Below are positions 1-8,378 of a DNA stretch of 64,000 nucleotides, one piece after another. The position numbers were made by a program, and so were the translations under genes. Under the pieces are notes generated by a model. It made no database searches, was not told the origin of the DNA, and saw nothing but the letters and a program-made list of their open reading frames with translations. Positions within the stretch are counted from its first letter, which is position 1; each line of letters starts with the position of its first letter. Source of the stretch: Polaribacter sp. NJDZ03 (GTDB taxonomy: Bacteria > Bacteroidota > Bacteroidia > Flavobacteriales > Flavobacteriaceae); NCBI RefSeq assembly GCF_019263805.1, contig NZ_CP079195.1, positions 1,331,001 to 1,395,000 of the forward strand. The letters run 5' to 3'.

Positions 1-921
1 TAAACCAAAGTTTTCAAACATCATTGCTGCAGATAAAACTGTAGCCATTGGGTTTGCAATATTTAATCCTGTTGCTTGCGGGTAAGAACCATGTATAGGC
101 TCAAACAATGCATTTTCAGTTCCTACAGATGCACTTGGCATTAAGCCCATAGATCCAGAAATAACAGAAGCTTCATCTGTTAAAATGTCTCCGAATAAGT
201 TTTCAGTAATTAAAACATCATAACTATTTGGCCATTGAACTAAACGCATTGCAACTGCATCTACAAATTCATAAGAAACCTCAACTTCTGGATAATCTTT
301 TTCCATAGCTTGTACAGTTTCTCTCCATAAACGAGATGTTTCTAAAACGTTTGCTTTATCTACACAACATAATTTCTTAGAACGAGTCATTGCCAATTCA
401 AAACCTTTTACAGCTAATCTTTGCACCTCAGCTCTTGTATAAACACAATTATCAAATGCAGTTTCTCCTCCATCTCTTCTACCTTTTTCACCAAAGTAAA
501 TACCTCCAGTTAATTCACGTAAAAAAACTAAATCAGTTCCTTCTATTCTTTCTCTTTTTAAAGGAGATTTATCTAACAAAGAAGGAAACGTAAATGTTGG
601 TCTTACATTTGCAAATAAACCTAATTTTTTACGCATTTTTAATAAACCTTGCTCTGGACGAACCGTTGCAGAAGGATCATTATCATACTTTGGATGCCCA
701 ATTGCACCAAATAAAACAGCATCTGAAGCCACACAAATATCATGTGTTGCATCTGGATAAGGTTCACCAACTGCATCAATTGCAGCAGCACCTGTTAAAG
801 CTGGATTCCAAGTAATTTCGTGGTTAAATTTCTTTGCAATTGCATCAGATACTTTTACTGCTTGGTCAATTACTTCAGGTCCTATTCCGTCTCCTGCTAA
901 TAATGCGATATTTAATTTCAT
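1..921 (-). CDS. leuB: 3-isopropylmalate dehydrogenase LeuB (3' end cut by window edge)
   Basis: Oxidises and decarboxylates 3-isopropylmalate (or 3-methylmalate in the citramalate route) with NAD+ in the cytoplasm. The ATG is at 921-919, and 307 codons are open to the window edge with no stop, so roughly the last 45-50 residues are missing. Visible family features are the N-terminal GDGIGPE (residues 10-16), the YFGEKGRRDGGE segment, and NLFGDILTDEA near residue 240 with the metal-binding aspartates. It is the last gene of the leuC-leuD-cimA/leuA-leuB operon, 154 bases after the previous stop, and the gap is filled with repeats. The identification is secure; only the C-terminus is unseen. 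Confidence 0.95.
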   Translation of the reverse strand, partial: MKLNIALLAGDGIGPEVIDQAVKVSDAIAKKFNHEITWNPALTGAAAIDAVGEPYPDATHDICVASDAVLFGAIGHPKYDNDPSATVRPEQGLLKMRKKLGLFANVRPTFTFPSLLDKSPLKRERIEGTDLVFLRELTGGIYFGEKGRRDGGETAFDNCVYTRAEVQRLAVKGFELAMTRSKKLCCVDKANVLETSRLWRETVQAMEKDYPEVEVSYEFVDAVAMRLVQWPNSYDVLITENLFGDILTDEASVISGSMGLMPSASVGTENALFEPIHGSYPQATGLNIANPMATVLSAAMMFENFGL

Positions 922-933
922 TGTTTTTGTTTT

Positions 934-971
934 ATGACGTATGACTTATTATGACGTAAGACATATGACTG
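934..971. repeat. ATGAC-type heptamer repeat
   Basis: Degenerate 7-base periodic repeat just upstream of leuB: ATGACGT (934-940), ATGACTT (941-947), three bases, ATGACGT (951-957), AAGACAT and ATGACTG. It has no coding potential that I would accept. Confidence 0.6.
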
Positions 972-1046
972 TATTTTTATGTTTAAATTCTATTCTTATT
1001 TTAAAATATTCTCGATATAATTTCTTCAAAAAACCGAAAATCACTC

Positions 1047-1075
1047 GAACTGAAAACTGCGACTGTAACTGCCTA
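1047..1075. repeat. CAGTNNN heptamer repeat (reverse orientation)
   Basis: Read on the minus strand this is a run of CAGT-starting units of 6-7 bases (CAGTTA, CAGTCG, CAGTTTT, CAGT). Nearly the same string occurs at 3392-3425 in the leuD-leuC gap. It lies directly after the stop codon of the cimA/leuA gene. Confidence 0.6.
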
Positions 1076-2596
1076 CTAAATTATATTCAACATTTTCTCG
1101 GTAGCCTTAATTGCAGATACTGTTTGATCTGAATCTAAACCACGCGTAATAAATTCTTTTTCTTCTAATTTCCAGGTAATAATAGTTTCACATAATGCAT
1201 CAGAATGACTTCCTGGAGGAATCCTAACTGCATAATCAATCAGCTTTGGTAAATCTCTTTTACTATGTATTTTATACAACTTTTTTAATGCATTCATAAA
1301 GGCATCAAATTGCCCATCTCCTTGTGCATGTGCTTCATATTGTACGCCTTCTACTCTTAATTGTAAAGTAGTAGATGGTTTCATTCCTTTTGCATGTCCT
1401 AAAACATAATTTTCTACAACAACACGCTTTTCAATGGCATTACTATCTAAAACATCAGAAATAATATAAGGCAAATCTTCTTGAGAAACAACTTCTTTCT
1501 TATCCCCTAATTCAATAATTCTTTGGGTAACTTTCCTTAGCTCTTCATCATTTAAACTCAGACCTAAATCTTGTAAGTTTTTCTGAATATTCGCCTTTCC
1601 AGATGTTTTTCCTAATGCATATTTTCGTTTTCTTCCAAAACGTTCTGGCATTAAATCATTAAAATACAAGTTGTTTTTATTGTCTCCATCTGCATGAATT
1701 CCGGCAGTTTGCGTAAATACGTTCGCCCCTACAACAGGTTTATTTACAGGAATACGAAAACCAGAAAAAGTTTCTACAAGCTTACTAACTTTATTTAATG
1801 CTTTTTCATTTACGGTGATTGTTACATCCTTTAAAAAATCATTAATAACAGCAATAACACTTGCCATTGGTGCATTTCCTGCACGCTCTCCCATCCCATT
1901 TATGGTTAAATGTAATCCATTTGCACCCGCTTTTATAGCTTCCATAACATTGGCAACTCCTAAATCATAATCATTATGACCATGAAAATCGAAATGTGTT
2001 GTTGGGTATTTTTCTCGAACTTCAGATATGAATTTAAAAGTTTCATCATGCGTTAAAATACCTAAAGTATCTGGTAATAAAACACGTTCTATATTTAAAG
2101 CTGTTAAAAAATCTAAATATTCAAAAACGTATTCTTTAGAATTACGCATTCCGTTAGACCAATCTTCTAAATAGACATTGGTTTTAATGTTATGCGAAGC
2201 AGCCGACTCAATATTTGCTTTAATATCAGCAAAATGTTGTGCTGGTGTTTTTTTAAGTTGATGTGTTAAGTGATTTAAAGATCCTTTGGTTAATAAATTC
2301 TGAACTTTTGCACCAGCACCTAGCATCCAATCGATAGATTTTCCTCCATCAACAAAAGTTAACACTTCTATTTTGTCTAAACAACCTTGTTCTGTAGCCC
2401 AAGAAGTTATTTTTTTTACTGCTTGTAATTCTCCTTCAGAAACTCTTGCAGACGCTATTTCTAGCCGATCTACTTTTAATTCTTCTAACAATAGTTTTGC
2501 TATTGTTAATTTCTCAGAAACTGAAAACGACACTCCTGATGTTTGTTCTCCATCACGCAGTGTCGTATCCATTATTTCAATCTTTCTCTTGGTCAT
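1076..2596 (-). CDS. cimA: (R)-citramalate synthase / 2-isopropylmalate synthase family protein
   Basis: DRE-TIM metallolyase of 506 residues that condenses acetyl-CoA with a 2-oxo acid. R14-D15 lie in the TLRDGEQ motif, the metal-binding HGHND is near residue 215, and a LeuA-type regulatory dimer domain covers about residues 390-506. From memory the sequence is strikingly like Leptospira citramalate synthase. Counting with an offset of two, that enzyme's pyruvate-pocket residues Leu81, Leu104 and Tyr144 correspond here to L79, L102 and Y142, and its Glu146 to E144. This favours pyruvate as substrate and a citramalate route to isoleucine, although automated annotation would probably say leuA. 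The gene sits between leuD and leuB, whose products can process either intermediate. Family is certain; the substrate is an inference. Confidence 0.85.
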   Translation of the reverse strand: MTKRKIEIMDTTLRDGEQTSGVSFSVSEKLTIAKLLLEELKVDRLEIASARVSEGELQAVKKITSWATEQGCLDKIEVLTFVDGGKSIDWMLGAGAKVQNLLTKGSLNHLTHQLKKTPAQHFADIKANIESAASHNIKTNVYLEDWSNGMRNSKEYVFEYLDFLTALNIERVLLPDTLGILTHDETFKFISEVREKYPTTHFDFHGHNDYDLGVANVMEAIKAGANGLHLTINGMGERAGNAPMASVIAVINDFLKDVTITVNEKALNKVSKLVETFSGFRIPVNKPVVGANVFTQTAGIHADGDNKNNLYFNDLMPERFGRKRKYALGKTSGKANIQKNLQDLGLSLNDEELRKVTQRIIELGDKKEVVSQEDLPYIISDVLDSNAIEKRVVVENYVLGHAKGMKPSTTLQLRVEGVQYEAHAQGDGQFDAFMNALKKLYKIHSKRDLPKLIDYAVRIPPGSHSDALCETIITWKLEEKEFITRGLDSDQTVSAIKATEKMLNII

Positions 2597-2631
2597 TTTA
2601 TCAATGTTAAAAACATAAATAATTCTTCAAT

Positions 2632-2702
2632 GGTAATGAAAAAATTTCATTACCACACAGTAACATAGAAAACATAGCTATATAACCTATGTTACTATGT
2701 GG
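2632..2702. repeat. Two adjacent inverted repeats in the leuD-cimA gap
   Basis: The first palindrome is a perfect 10-bp pair (GGTAATGAAA at 2632-2641 with its complement at 2645-2654). The second pairs 2653-2668 (CCACACAGTAACATAG) with 2687-2702, with one mismatch in 16. A relative of the second lies at 8302-8329. There is no long U-run, so this looks like a dispersed element rather than a standard terminator. Confidence 0.6.
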
Positions 2703-2728
2703 TTAAAAATAGTGTTTATGCTTTATAA

Positions 2729-3328
2729 TTAAAACGGTCTCGTTTCAGCAAAAGCAGTAATCTCATTTTCTATATTTTTTAAGTAATCAATATCATCAAA
2801 ACCGTTTAACATATTGTCTTTTTTATAGGTATTAATTACAAAAGATTCAGACTCACCTGTAGCAACTAAAGTTACTGTTTGGTTAGGTAAATCTACTTTA
2901 ATTTCTGTTTTAGGATCTGCCATAATTGCTGCAAATAAAGTATCTGCAAATGCTGCTGAAACTTGTACAGGTAAAACCCCTACATTTAAACAGTTATTTT
3001 TAAAGATATCTGCAAATGCAGATGAAATTACACAACGCAAACCAAAATCGTACACAGACCAAGCTGCGTGCTCTCTAGAAGAACCAGAACCAAAGTTTCT
3101 ACCTCCAACTAATATTTTAGAACCTGCATAAATTTCTTTGTTTAAAGGAAATTCTGCTTTTGGTGTTCCGTCTGCATTGTATCTCCAATCACGGAAAAAA
3201 TTAACATCAAAATCTACACGCTCAGTTGCTTTTAAGAAACGAGCCGGAATTATTTGATCTGTATCTACATTCTCTGTAGGTAAAGGATATGCTGTACTTG
3301 TAAGTACTTCAAATTTATCGTAAGCCAT
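2729..3328 (-). CDS. leuD: 3-isopropylmalate dehydratase small subunit LeuD
   Basis: Small subunit (199 residues) of isopropylmalate isomerase, also able to act on citramalate in organisms that use that route. The N-terminal part carries TENVDTDQIIPARFLK (about residues 18-33), and the swivel domain has the substrate-recognition loop GGRNFGSGSSREHA (about 75-88). Length fits the Bacteroidetes form. The start ATG is at 3328. It needs LeuC, encoded just upstream at 3426-4823, with which it is transcribed; the 97-base gap holds an inverted set of heptamer repeats. Confidence 0.96.
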   Translation of the reverse strand: MAYDKFEVLTSTAYPLPTENVDTDQIIPARFLKATERVDFDVNFFRDWRYNADGTPKAEFPLNKEIYAGSKILVGGRNFGSGSSREHAAWSVYDFGLRCVISSAFADIFKNNCLNVGVLPVQVSAAFADTLFAAIMADPKTEIKVDLPNQTVTLVATGESESFVINTYKKDNMLNGFDDIDYLKNIENEITAFAETRPF

Positions 3329-3335
3329 GTTATTT

Positions 3336-3425
3336 AGTATTCAGTTGCCAGTATCAGTTGGCAGTTGTTATCTTAATATTAATTGTTATTCGCAGTTCAC
3401 TGAAAACTGCGACTGTAAACTGCAA
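3336..3425. repeat. CAGTNNN heptamer repeats in inverted arrangement
   Basis: The left part (3336-3367) reads CAGTTGC, CAGTAT, CAGTTGG, CAGTTGT on the plus strand. The right part (3392-3425) has the same type of unit on the minus strand. Together they fill almost the whole leuD-leuC gap, and the transcript could fold back on itself here. Confidence 0.65.
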
Positions 3426-4823
3426 CTACACAAGAAGCGTACGAGGATCTGTTACTACTCCGCTAACTGCAGATGCTGCAGCTACTAAAGGAGAAGCTAA
3501 TAAGGTTCTAGATCCTGGTCCTTGTCTTCCTTCGAAGTTTCTGTTTGATGTTGATACAGACAATTTTCCTGAAGGAATTTTATCATCGTTCATTGCCAAA
3601 CATGCAGAACAACCTGGTTCTCTTAAAACAAAACCTGCGTCTGTAATAATCTTATCTAAACCTTCTGCTTTTATTTGATCTACTACTTTATGTGATCCTG
3701 GAACCAACCAAGCAGTAATATTAGGTGCTTTTTGTCTTCCTTTTACAATAGAACAAAAACCTCTAAAATCTTCTATACGTCCGTTTGTACAAGAACCTAA
3801 AAACACAAAGTCAATTTCTTTACCAATCATAGATTCGCCTTCGTTAAAAGACATATATCCCAATGATTTTTTATAAGTTTCAACACCACCTTCAACATTT
3901 TCTGCCAAAGGAATCGATTTTGTTACCCCCATTCCCATTCCTGGGTTTGTTCCGTAAGTAATCATTGGTTCAATATCTGTTGCATCATAATTAAATTCAA
4001 CATCAAATTCTGCTCCTTTTTCAGAATACAGTGTTTCCCAATATTTCATTGCAGTATCCCAATCTGCTCCTTTAGGAGTTTGAGCACGACCTTTTATATA
4101 TTCGTATGTTTTAGCATCTGGAGCAATCATACCTCCACGTGCTCCCATCTCTATAGATAAGTTACACACAGTCATACGACCTTCCATAGACATGTCTTCA
4201 AAAACATCTCCTGCATATTCAACAAAAAATCCGGTTGCACCAGAAGTTGTTTGCTTTGATATAATATATAAAGCAACATCCTTAGGTGTTACCCCCAAAC
4301 CTAATTTACCGTTTACGTTAATACGCATCGCTTTAGGTTTTGGTTGCATAATACATTGTGTAGACAATACCATTTCTACCTCAGAAGTACCAATACCAAA
4401 AGCAATAGCACCAAAAGCACCATGCGTAGATGTATGAGAGTCTCCACAAACAATTGTTGCACCAGGTAGCGTAATTCCGTTTTCTGGACCTACAACGTGT
4501 ACAATTCCGTTATTAAGATCTCCTAATCCCCAATGAGAAATACCGTGCTTTTTTGCATTTCTTTCTAAAGCATCTAACTGATTTGCAGATAAAGGATCTG
4601 CCACAGGTAAATGTTGATTTATGGTTGGTGTGTTGTGATCTGCTGTTGCGAATGTACGCTCAGGATATACAACACTGTTTCCTCTACTTTCTAAACCTAA
4701 GAAAGCTACAGGGCTTGTAACTTCGTGGATGAAATGACGGTCTATAAAAAACACATCTGGTCCGTCTTTAACTTGACGAACAACGTGTGAATCCCATACT
4801 TTGTCAAATAATGTATTTGCCAT
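3426..4823 (-). CDS. leuC: 3-isopropylmalate dehydratase large subunit LeuC
   Basis: Aconitase-family large subunit, 465 residues, that isomerises 2- to 3-isopropylmalate (or citramalate to 3-methylmalate). The three cysteines that hold the [4Fe-4S] cluster are visible as C345 (GSCTNGR), C405 and C408 ([10 protein letters not shown]). [13 protein letters not shown] lies at residues 126-138. It is the first gene of the operon, with ATG at 4823 and a 943-base gene-free stretch upstream that should hold the promoter. I saw no leader peptide or attenuator there. Confidence 0.97.
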   Translation of the reverse strand: MANTLFDKVWDSHVVRQVKDGPDVFFIDRHFIHEVTSPVAFLGLESRGNSVVYPERTFATADHNTPTINQHLPVADPLSANQLDALERNAKKHGISHWGLGDLNNGIVHVVGPENGITLPGATIVCGDSHTSTHGAFGAIAFGIGTSEVEMVLSTQCIMQPKPKAMRINVNGKLGLGVTPKDVALYIISKQTTSGATGFFVEYAGDVFEDMSMEGRMTVCNLSIEMGARGGMIAPDAKTYEYIKGRAQTPKGADWDTAMKYWETLYSEKGAEFDVEFNYDATDIEPMITYGTNPGMGMGVTKSIPLAENVEGGVETYKKSLGYMSFNEGESMIGKEIDFVFLGSCTNGRIEDFRGFCSIVKGRQKAPNITAWLVPGSHKVVDQIKAEGLDKIITDAGFVLREPGCSACLAMNDDKIPSGKLSVSTSNRNFEGRQGPGSRTLLASPLVAAASAVSGVVTDPRTLLV

Positions 4824-5147
4824 TTGTTTGTTCTTTAATTATTTAAATGATAATCAGCTACCAAAAATAACGATTTATTGGGTTTCTTCCGTTTTTAAAC
4901 CTGTACATACATTATACCCAACAGTTACACATTTCATTAAAACACTAAATAACAACACATTATGTTATTTAAAAATACGATGTCTATTTATTTTGTAGGG
5001 TTCTAATTTAGTTTAATTCTTTCTTTTTTTCTATTGATAAGTGCAGTGAAATACTTAGAATAGACGGTAATTTATATACAATTGGCTTTTATTTTAATAA
5101 ATACAATAATGAATTTACCGAGAACCTTTATAATCATTACAAAATAA

Positions 5148-5184
5148 GATTCCTCAATCGCAAAAAAGCTCATTTCGGAATGAC
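5148..5184. repeat. Partial REP-like element, family A
   Basis: Right half of a dispersed element: GATTCCTCAATCG, then AAAAAAGCTCATTTCGGAATGAC. The same end occurs at 22906-22940. The outer end GGAATGAC is the inverse of the GTCATTCC that starts the fuller copy at 22823. Confidence 0.6.
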
Positions 5185-5271
5185 ATACTTAACCTAATAT
5201 ATATCATATAAAAAATATAAAGTAGAAAGGTTGCTTCACTTCTCACAGTTCATATAAAAACTCACATTTTT

Positions 5272-5359
5272 CATTTCGGACGACAAAGGAGGAGAAAATC
5301 TTAGAATCATCAAAAAATGAGATTTCTCAAATGCTTAAAAAAACTTATTTCAGGACGAC
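5272..5359. repeat. REP-like element, family A
   Basis: Near-complete copy running from a CATTTCGGACGAC-type left end through GAGAAAATCTTAGAATCATC and GAGATTTCTCAAATGCTT to a TTATTTCAGGACGAC right end. The order of blocks matches the copy at 22823-22940. Confidence 0.6.
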
Positions 5360-5766
5360 AACTATAAAACGAATCACTTTACGGAAAGCCTTATTTAATT
5401 CAATTCATTAGAGACTACTTTTACAAAAAAACAATGATTTTTAACCTAGTTTACAAATTATAATCAAATAATAAGAAATGTAGTTACAATTTAAATATTT
5501 GTAATTATTTTAAAATCAACCTGTAAGGATTATGTTAAAAAAAATTAAAAGTTAAAGAAGTCTAAAACCAATATTATCACTAATTTTAGCATTAAAAATT
5601 CTTCTTATTTGCTATGAAAGAATTTCTAAATTAGAATATAAAACTTAAGAAAGATTAACTTCATTTGCAAAAATGAAAGATTAATCTGCATAAATTATGG
5701 GTAAAAAACCCCTAACAAAACTCAATAAAGAGTATTATAAATAATGTTTAATTTAAAACTTAAAAA

Positions 5767-6063
5767 ATGATTAAAAATTCAATGAAAATGATGACTGTTT
5801 TATTTGCTTCATCAATGTTACTATCTTCTTGTTACTCTTACACAAGTGTTGTAGGTGAAGGTGCTAAAGGGAATTCTCAGACAACTCAATGGAATCATTA
5901 TGTTGTTTATGGATTAGCTCCTGTTGGAGTTTCTGACTCTAAACAAATGGCAGATGGTGCTAAAGATTATACTGTTTTCACTAGACAATCATTTGTTAAC
6001 GGATTAGTGTCTGCTTTAACATTCGGAATTTATACTCCATCTACAACTACAGTAACTAAATAG
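5767..6063 (+). CDS. Bor/Iss family lipoprotein
   Basis: Short lipoprotein of 98 residues. A signal peptide ends in LLSSC, with C22 as the expected lipidated cysteine. The C-terminal block FVNGLVSALTFGIYTP (residues about 76-91) closely resembles the FVNGLLGFITLGIYTP block I recall from the phage lambda Bor / Iss serum-resistance lipoprotein, and the family identification rests on this. Bor sits in the outer membrane of lysogens; the role in flavobacteria is unknown. No phage genes are nearby, so it looks like a chromosomal member. A strong terminator follows at 6081-6110, so the gene is probably monocistronic. Confidence 0.8.
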   Translation: MIKNSMKMMTVLFASSMLLSSCYSYTSVVGEGAKGNSQTTQWNHYVVYGLAPVGVSDSKQMADGAKDYTVFTRQSFVNGLVSALTFGIYTPSTTTVTK

Positions 6064-6080
6064 TTTGTAAATTAAATAAA

Positions 6081-6110
6081 AGAAGGTAATTTAACAGTTA
6101 CCTTCTTTTT
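6081..6110 (+). terminator. Intrinsic terminator of the Bor-family gene
   Basis: A perfect 9-bp stem (AGAAGGTAA at 6081-6089 with TTACCTTCT at 6098-6106) and an 8-base loop, followed by a T-run, start 18 bases after the stop codon. Confidence 0.85.
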
Positions 6111-6123
6111 GAATAATCTGAAA

Positions 6124-6327
6124 ATGAAAAAAATAATATTTTATATTTCTTCTGTAATTTCGATAATATTACTTATCAGTATTTTTAATATTCTAAATAA
6201 TGATTTTGATAGATTAACTGAATATGGTTTTGGTTATTTAATTGGTAAAATTATACTTCTTTTAATATTTGTAACACTAACTCTTTTAACAAAAAGTGCT
6301 GTTTGGAAAAAAAAGGAATCCAAATAA
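6124..6327 (+). CDS. Small two-helix membrane protein, unknown
   Basis: 67 residues from ATG 6124; an earlier TTG at 6109 lies inside the terminator and is less likely. Two hydrophobic segments (about residues 4-24 and 39-57) and a lysine-rich C-terminus (KKKESK) suggest a small inner-membrane protein. I do not recognise it. It begins only 14 bases after a terminator with no evident promoter, so expression is uncertain. Confidence 0.45.
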   Translation: MKKIIFYISSVISIILLISIFNILNNDFDRLTEYGFGYLIGKIILLLIFVTLTLLTKSAVWKKKESK

Positions 6328-6411
6328 TGTCCTAATAAAAAAACAGGTTTCTCTTAAAAATTGCTAGATTTTAAGCACAAAAATAAAAGCAAGCACCCTT
6401 CCAATTCAAAC

Positions 6412-6473
6412 AAGAAAGAAGAAAATCTTACAACCTTTAGTAATTAAGATTCCTCAATCGTTTCAAAATTTCA
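6412..6473. repeat. Degenerate REP-like element, family A
   Basis: Shares GAAAATCTTACAA and GATTCCTCAATCG, in the same order, with the copies at 5148-5184, 5272-5359 and 22823-22940. The outer ends are eroded. Confidence 0.45.
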
Positions 6474-6539
6474 TATTAGAATAGATGTAATAACTATACC
6501 TATTTCAATTCTTGTATATTGCATTCACAAATAAATATT

Positions 6540-6764
6540 ATGAAATTAAACTTATTGTCTTGTGATGCCCAAAGACCAGATAAAAGAGCGATTGCTAGAT
6601 GTATTGCAGAAATTTCCGTGAGCATATCTGAATCTTTATCTAATGAACTTACAGAAATTCTTTTAGAAGGCGACGTAGTAGATATTGAAATGGAAGATAA
6701 AAATGCTGGTTCTGCTTTAAGGGCTTTAAGAAAACTAAGTATCGATTACGAAATTATAGAATAG
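6540..6764 (+). CDS. Small hypothetical protein (74 residues)
   Basis: The ATG at 6540 is preferred; an in-frame TTG at 6519 would add seven residues. The protein is soluble and acidic, with a helical middle (SISESLSNELTEILLEGD) and a C-terminal SALRALRKLSIDYEIIE that could pack as helix-strand. I do not recognise a family. It ends six bases before the probable old start of the broken TlpA-like gene, so the two may once have formed an operon. Confidence 0.5.
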   Translation: MKLNLLSCDAQRPDKRAIARCIAEISVSISESLSNELTEILLEGDVVDIEMEDKNAGSALRALRKLSIDYEIIE

Positions 6765-6769
6765 AACAT

Positions 6770-7279
6770 ATAAAAAATAATACCTTATTATGTATTTGTC
6801 TCTTTTTTATGACTTCTTATGCGCAACAAAAAAAGATGTGGTCAAAGTCATTTTTAAATAAAAAAGCACCAGCATTAGTGGTTAGTAAATAGCTAACAGA
6901 TAAGCCTAAAACGGATGGTAAATTTGTTTTAATCGATTTTTGGGGAACTTGGTGTGTACTTTGTATAAAGAGAATTCCAGAAATGAACGCTTTTTATAAA
7001 GAGTTTGCCAAAGAAATAGTAGTTATAAGTATTAGTAACGAATCTACGGCTAAAATTAAACGTTTTAAGAAGGCTAAAATTGAATATTATAACGCTATTG
7101 ATAGAAGAGCAAGACTTAATAGAGCCTCAGAAATTAAAGGAATTCCGCATTTTATAATTATTGATCCTGATGGGCTTGTTGTTTGGGAAGGTTGGCCGCA
7201 ACTAAAAGGTTTTGAGTTAACTTCAGAAGTTATATAAGGGCTTATTGATGCTTATAAATTAAATAAGCAAATAGCCTAG
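6770..7279 (+). pseudogene. TlpA-like thioredoxin-family protein, broken by stops
   Basis: In one frame the translation reads as a signal peptide (ending near TSYAQQ), then a thioredoxin fold with DFWGTWCVLC (WCxxC active site), VVISISNES and GIPHFIIIDPDG, as in TlpA/ResA-type periplasmic thiol reductases. The frame is interrupted by TAG at 6890-6892 and TAA at 7235-7237. It continues after the second stop to TAG at 7277-7279. The likely start codon at 6770 is ATA rather than ATG. At the TAG, relatives as I recall them have tryptophan (K-W-L-T/S), so TGG to TAG is the simplest cause. A shorter product from ATG 6983 would lack the WCxxC motif. It reads as a pseudogene by point mutation. Confidence 0.8.
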
Positions 7280-7374
7280 CCCTGATTGAAGCAATTTTTT
7301 GAACTCTTTTTTATGCTGTTTCTGAATAAAAAAACGAAAGTCTTTAGACTACATACAAGATAAACACCTAACAG

Positions 7375-7415
7375 AAAATAGCTTCAAATAAGAATATTTA
7401 TATGAAGCTATTTTT
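7375..7415. terminator. Bidirectional terminator between converging genes
   Basis: AAAATAGCTTCA (7375-7386) pairs with TGAAGCTATTTT (7403-7414), giving a 12-bp stem with T-runs when read from either side. It lies between the broken thioredoxin gene (plus) and fabI (minus). Confidence 0.75.
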
Positions 7416-7438
7416 AAAAAGTTAAACTGAATATATTA

Positions 7439-8245
7439 CTACTCAAACTTATCCATAACGGCATCACTAATTCCCATATTAGAGAATCCGCCATCGTGAA
7501 ATAAATTTTGTAGAGTTACTTTCTTGGTTAAATCTGAAAATAGTGAAATGGTATAATCTGCACAATCTGCCGCAGAAGCATTGCCTAACGGACTCATTTT
7601 TTCAGAAAAATTGATAAATCCGTCGAAACCTTTTACGCCATTTCCAGCAGTTGTTGGTGTTGGTGATTGAGAAATGGTGTTCACTCTCACTTTAAAATCT
7701 CTACCAAAATAATAGCCAAAACTACGTGCAATAGATTCTAAATAGGCTTTATTATCTGCCATATCATTGTAATCTGGAAACACTCTTTGCGCCGCCATAT
7801 AGGTTAACGCAACGATTGAGCCCCAATCTTTCATGGCTTTTTTATGATACAAAACATTTAATACTTTATGGAAAGAGACCGCAGAAACATTCCACCCTTT
7901 TTCAGTGAAATCGTAATTTGGATCTGTATACGGTTTGTTTTTACGCACATTTACAGACATACCAATCGAATGCAAAACAAAGTCAATTTTACCGCCTAGA
8001 ATCTCCATAGATTTTTCTATCAAGTTTTCTAAATCTTCGATAGAAGTTGCATCCGCAGGAATAATTTGAGAATTTGTTTTCTTTGCTAAAACGTCCAATT
8101 CACCCATTCTAATAGAAGCTGGTGCGTTGGTTAACACAAACTCTGCTCCTTCTTCATGTGCTCTTTGTGCTGTTTTCCAAGCGATAGAATTTTCATTTAA
8201 AGCACCAAAAATAATTCCTTTTTTTCCTTTTAGTAAGTTGTACAT
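7439..8245 (-). CDS. fabI: Enoyl-ACP reductase FabI
   Basis: Reduces the enoyl-ACP double bond with NAD(P)H in the last step of each fatty-acid elongation cycle. The 268-residue short-chain dehydrogenase fold has the FabI-type nucleotide loop (FGALNENSIAW, about residues 13-23) instead of the usual glycine motif. It carries the catalytic pair Y159 and K166 in the FabI spacing Y-x6-K, plus an upstream Y149. Length is normal. It is the last gene of the long minus-strand block, after recN, with a bidirectional terminator downstream. Confidence 0.95.
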   Translation of the reverse strand: MYNLLKGKKGIIFGALNENSIAWKTAQRAHEEGAEFVLTNAPASIRMGELDVLAKKTNSQIIPADATSIEDLENLIEKSMEILGGKIDFVLHSIGMSVNVRKNKPYTDPNYDFTEKGWNVSAVSFHKVLNVLYHKKAMKDWGSIVALTYMAAQRVFPDYNDMADNKAYLESIARSFGYYFGRDFKVRVNTISQSPTPTTAGNGVKGFDGFINFSEKMSPLGNASAADCADYTISLFSDLTKKVTLQNLFHDGGFSNMGISDAVMDKFE

Positions 8246-8301
8246 GTAGTTGTTCTTTATTCGTTTTTGGTTGTTCGTTTTTAGTGCTTACATTAAAAGT
8301 T

Positions 8302-8329
8302 TACCACATAGATACATAGAAAAACATAG
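8302..8329. repeat. ACATAG-type repeat
   Basis: ACCACATAGATACATAGAAA followed by AACATAG. It resembles one arm of the inverted repeat at 2653-2702. It lies in the recN-fabI gap. Confidence 0.4.
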
Positions 8330-8378
8330 TTTTGTCTCTTAACGCTTTTGAAGCTTTGCTGCTTTAAAACGCTGTAAT

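Larger units (their letters stand above)
4824..5766. other. Gene-free intergenic region with REP-like repeats
   Basis: About 940 very AT-rich bases separate leuC (minus) from the Bor-family gene (plus). No open frame here looks like a gene. It contains two copies of a repeat family (5148-5184 and 5272-5359). A small hairpin lies at 5652-5687 (TTCATTT/AAATGAA), about 80 bases before the Bor-family start. The leuC promoter must also lie here, but no perfect TAnnTTTG box was pinned down. Confidence 0.6.

Noticed and set aside
390..815. Two plus-strand open frames opposite leuB
   Set aside because: They lie antisense to a well-supported gene, have low-complexity H/L/Q-rich products and match nothing.
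2373..2618. Plus-strand frame opposite the start of cimA/leuA
   Set aside because: Shadow of a strongly conserved coding region.
4801..4998. Plus-strand frame upstream of leuC
   Set aside because: No family match, overlaps the leuC start and lacks a credible start context; treated as intergenic.
5767..7279. Prophage remnant around the Bor-like gene
   Set aside because: No integrase, structural genes or attachment repeats; the neighbours are small unknown genes and a thioredoxin pseudogene.
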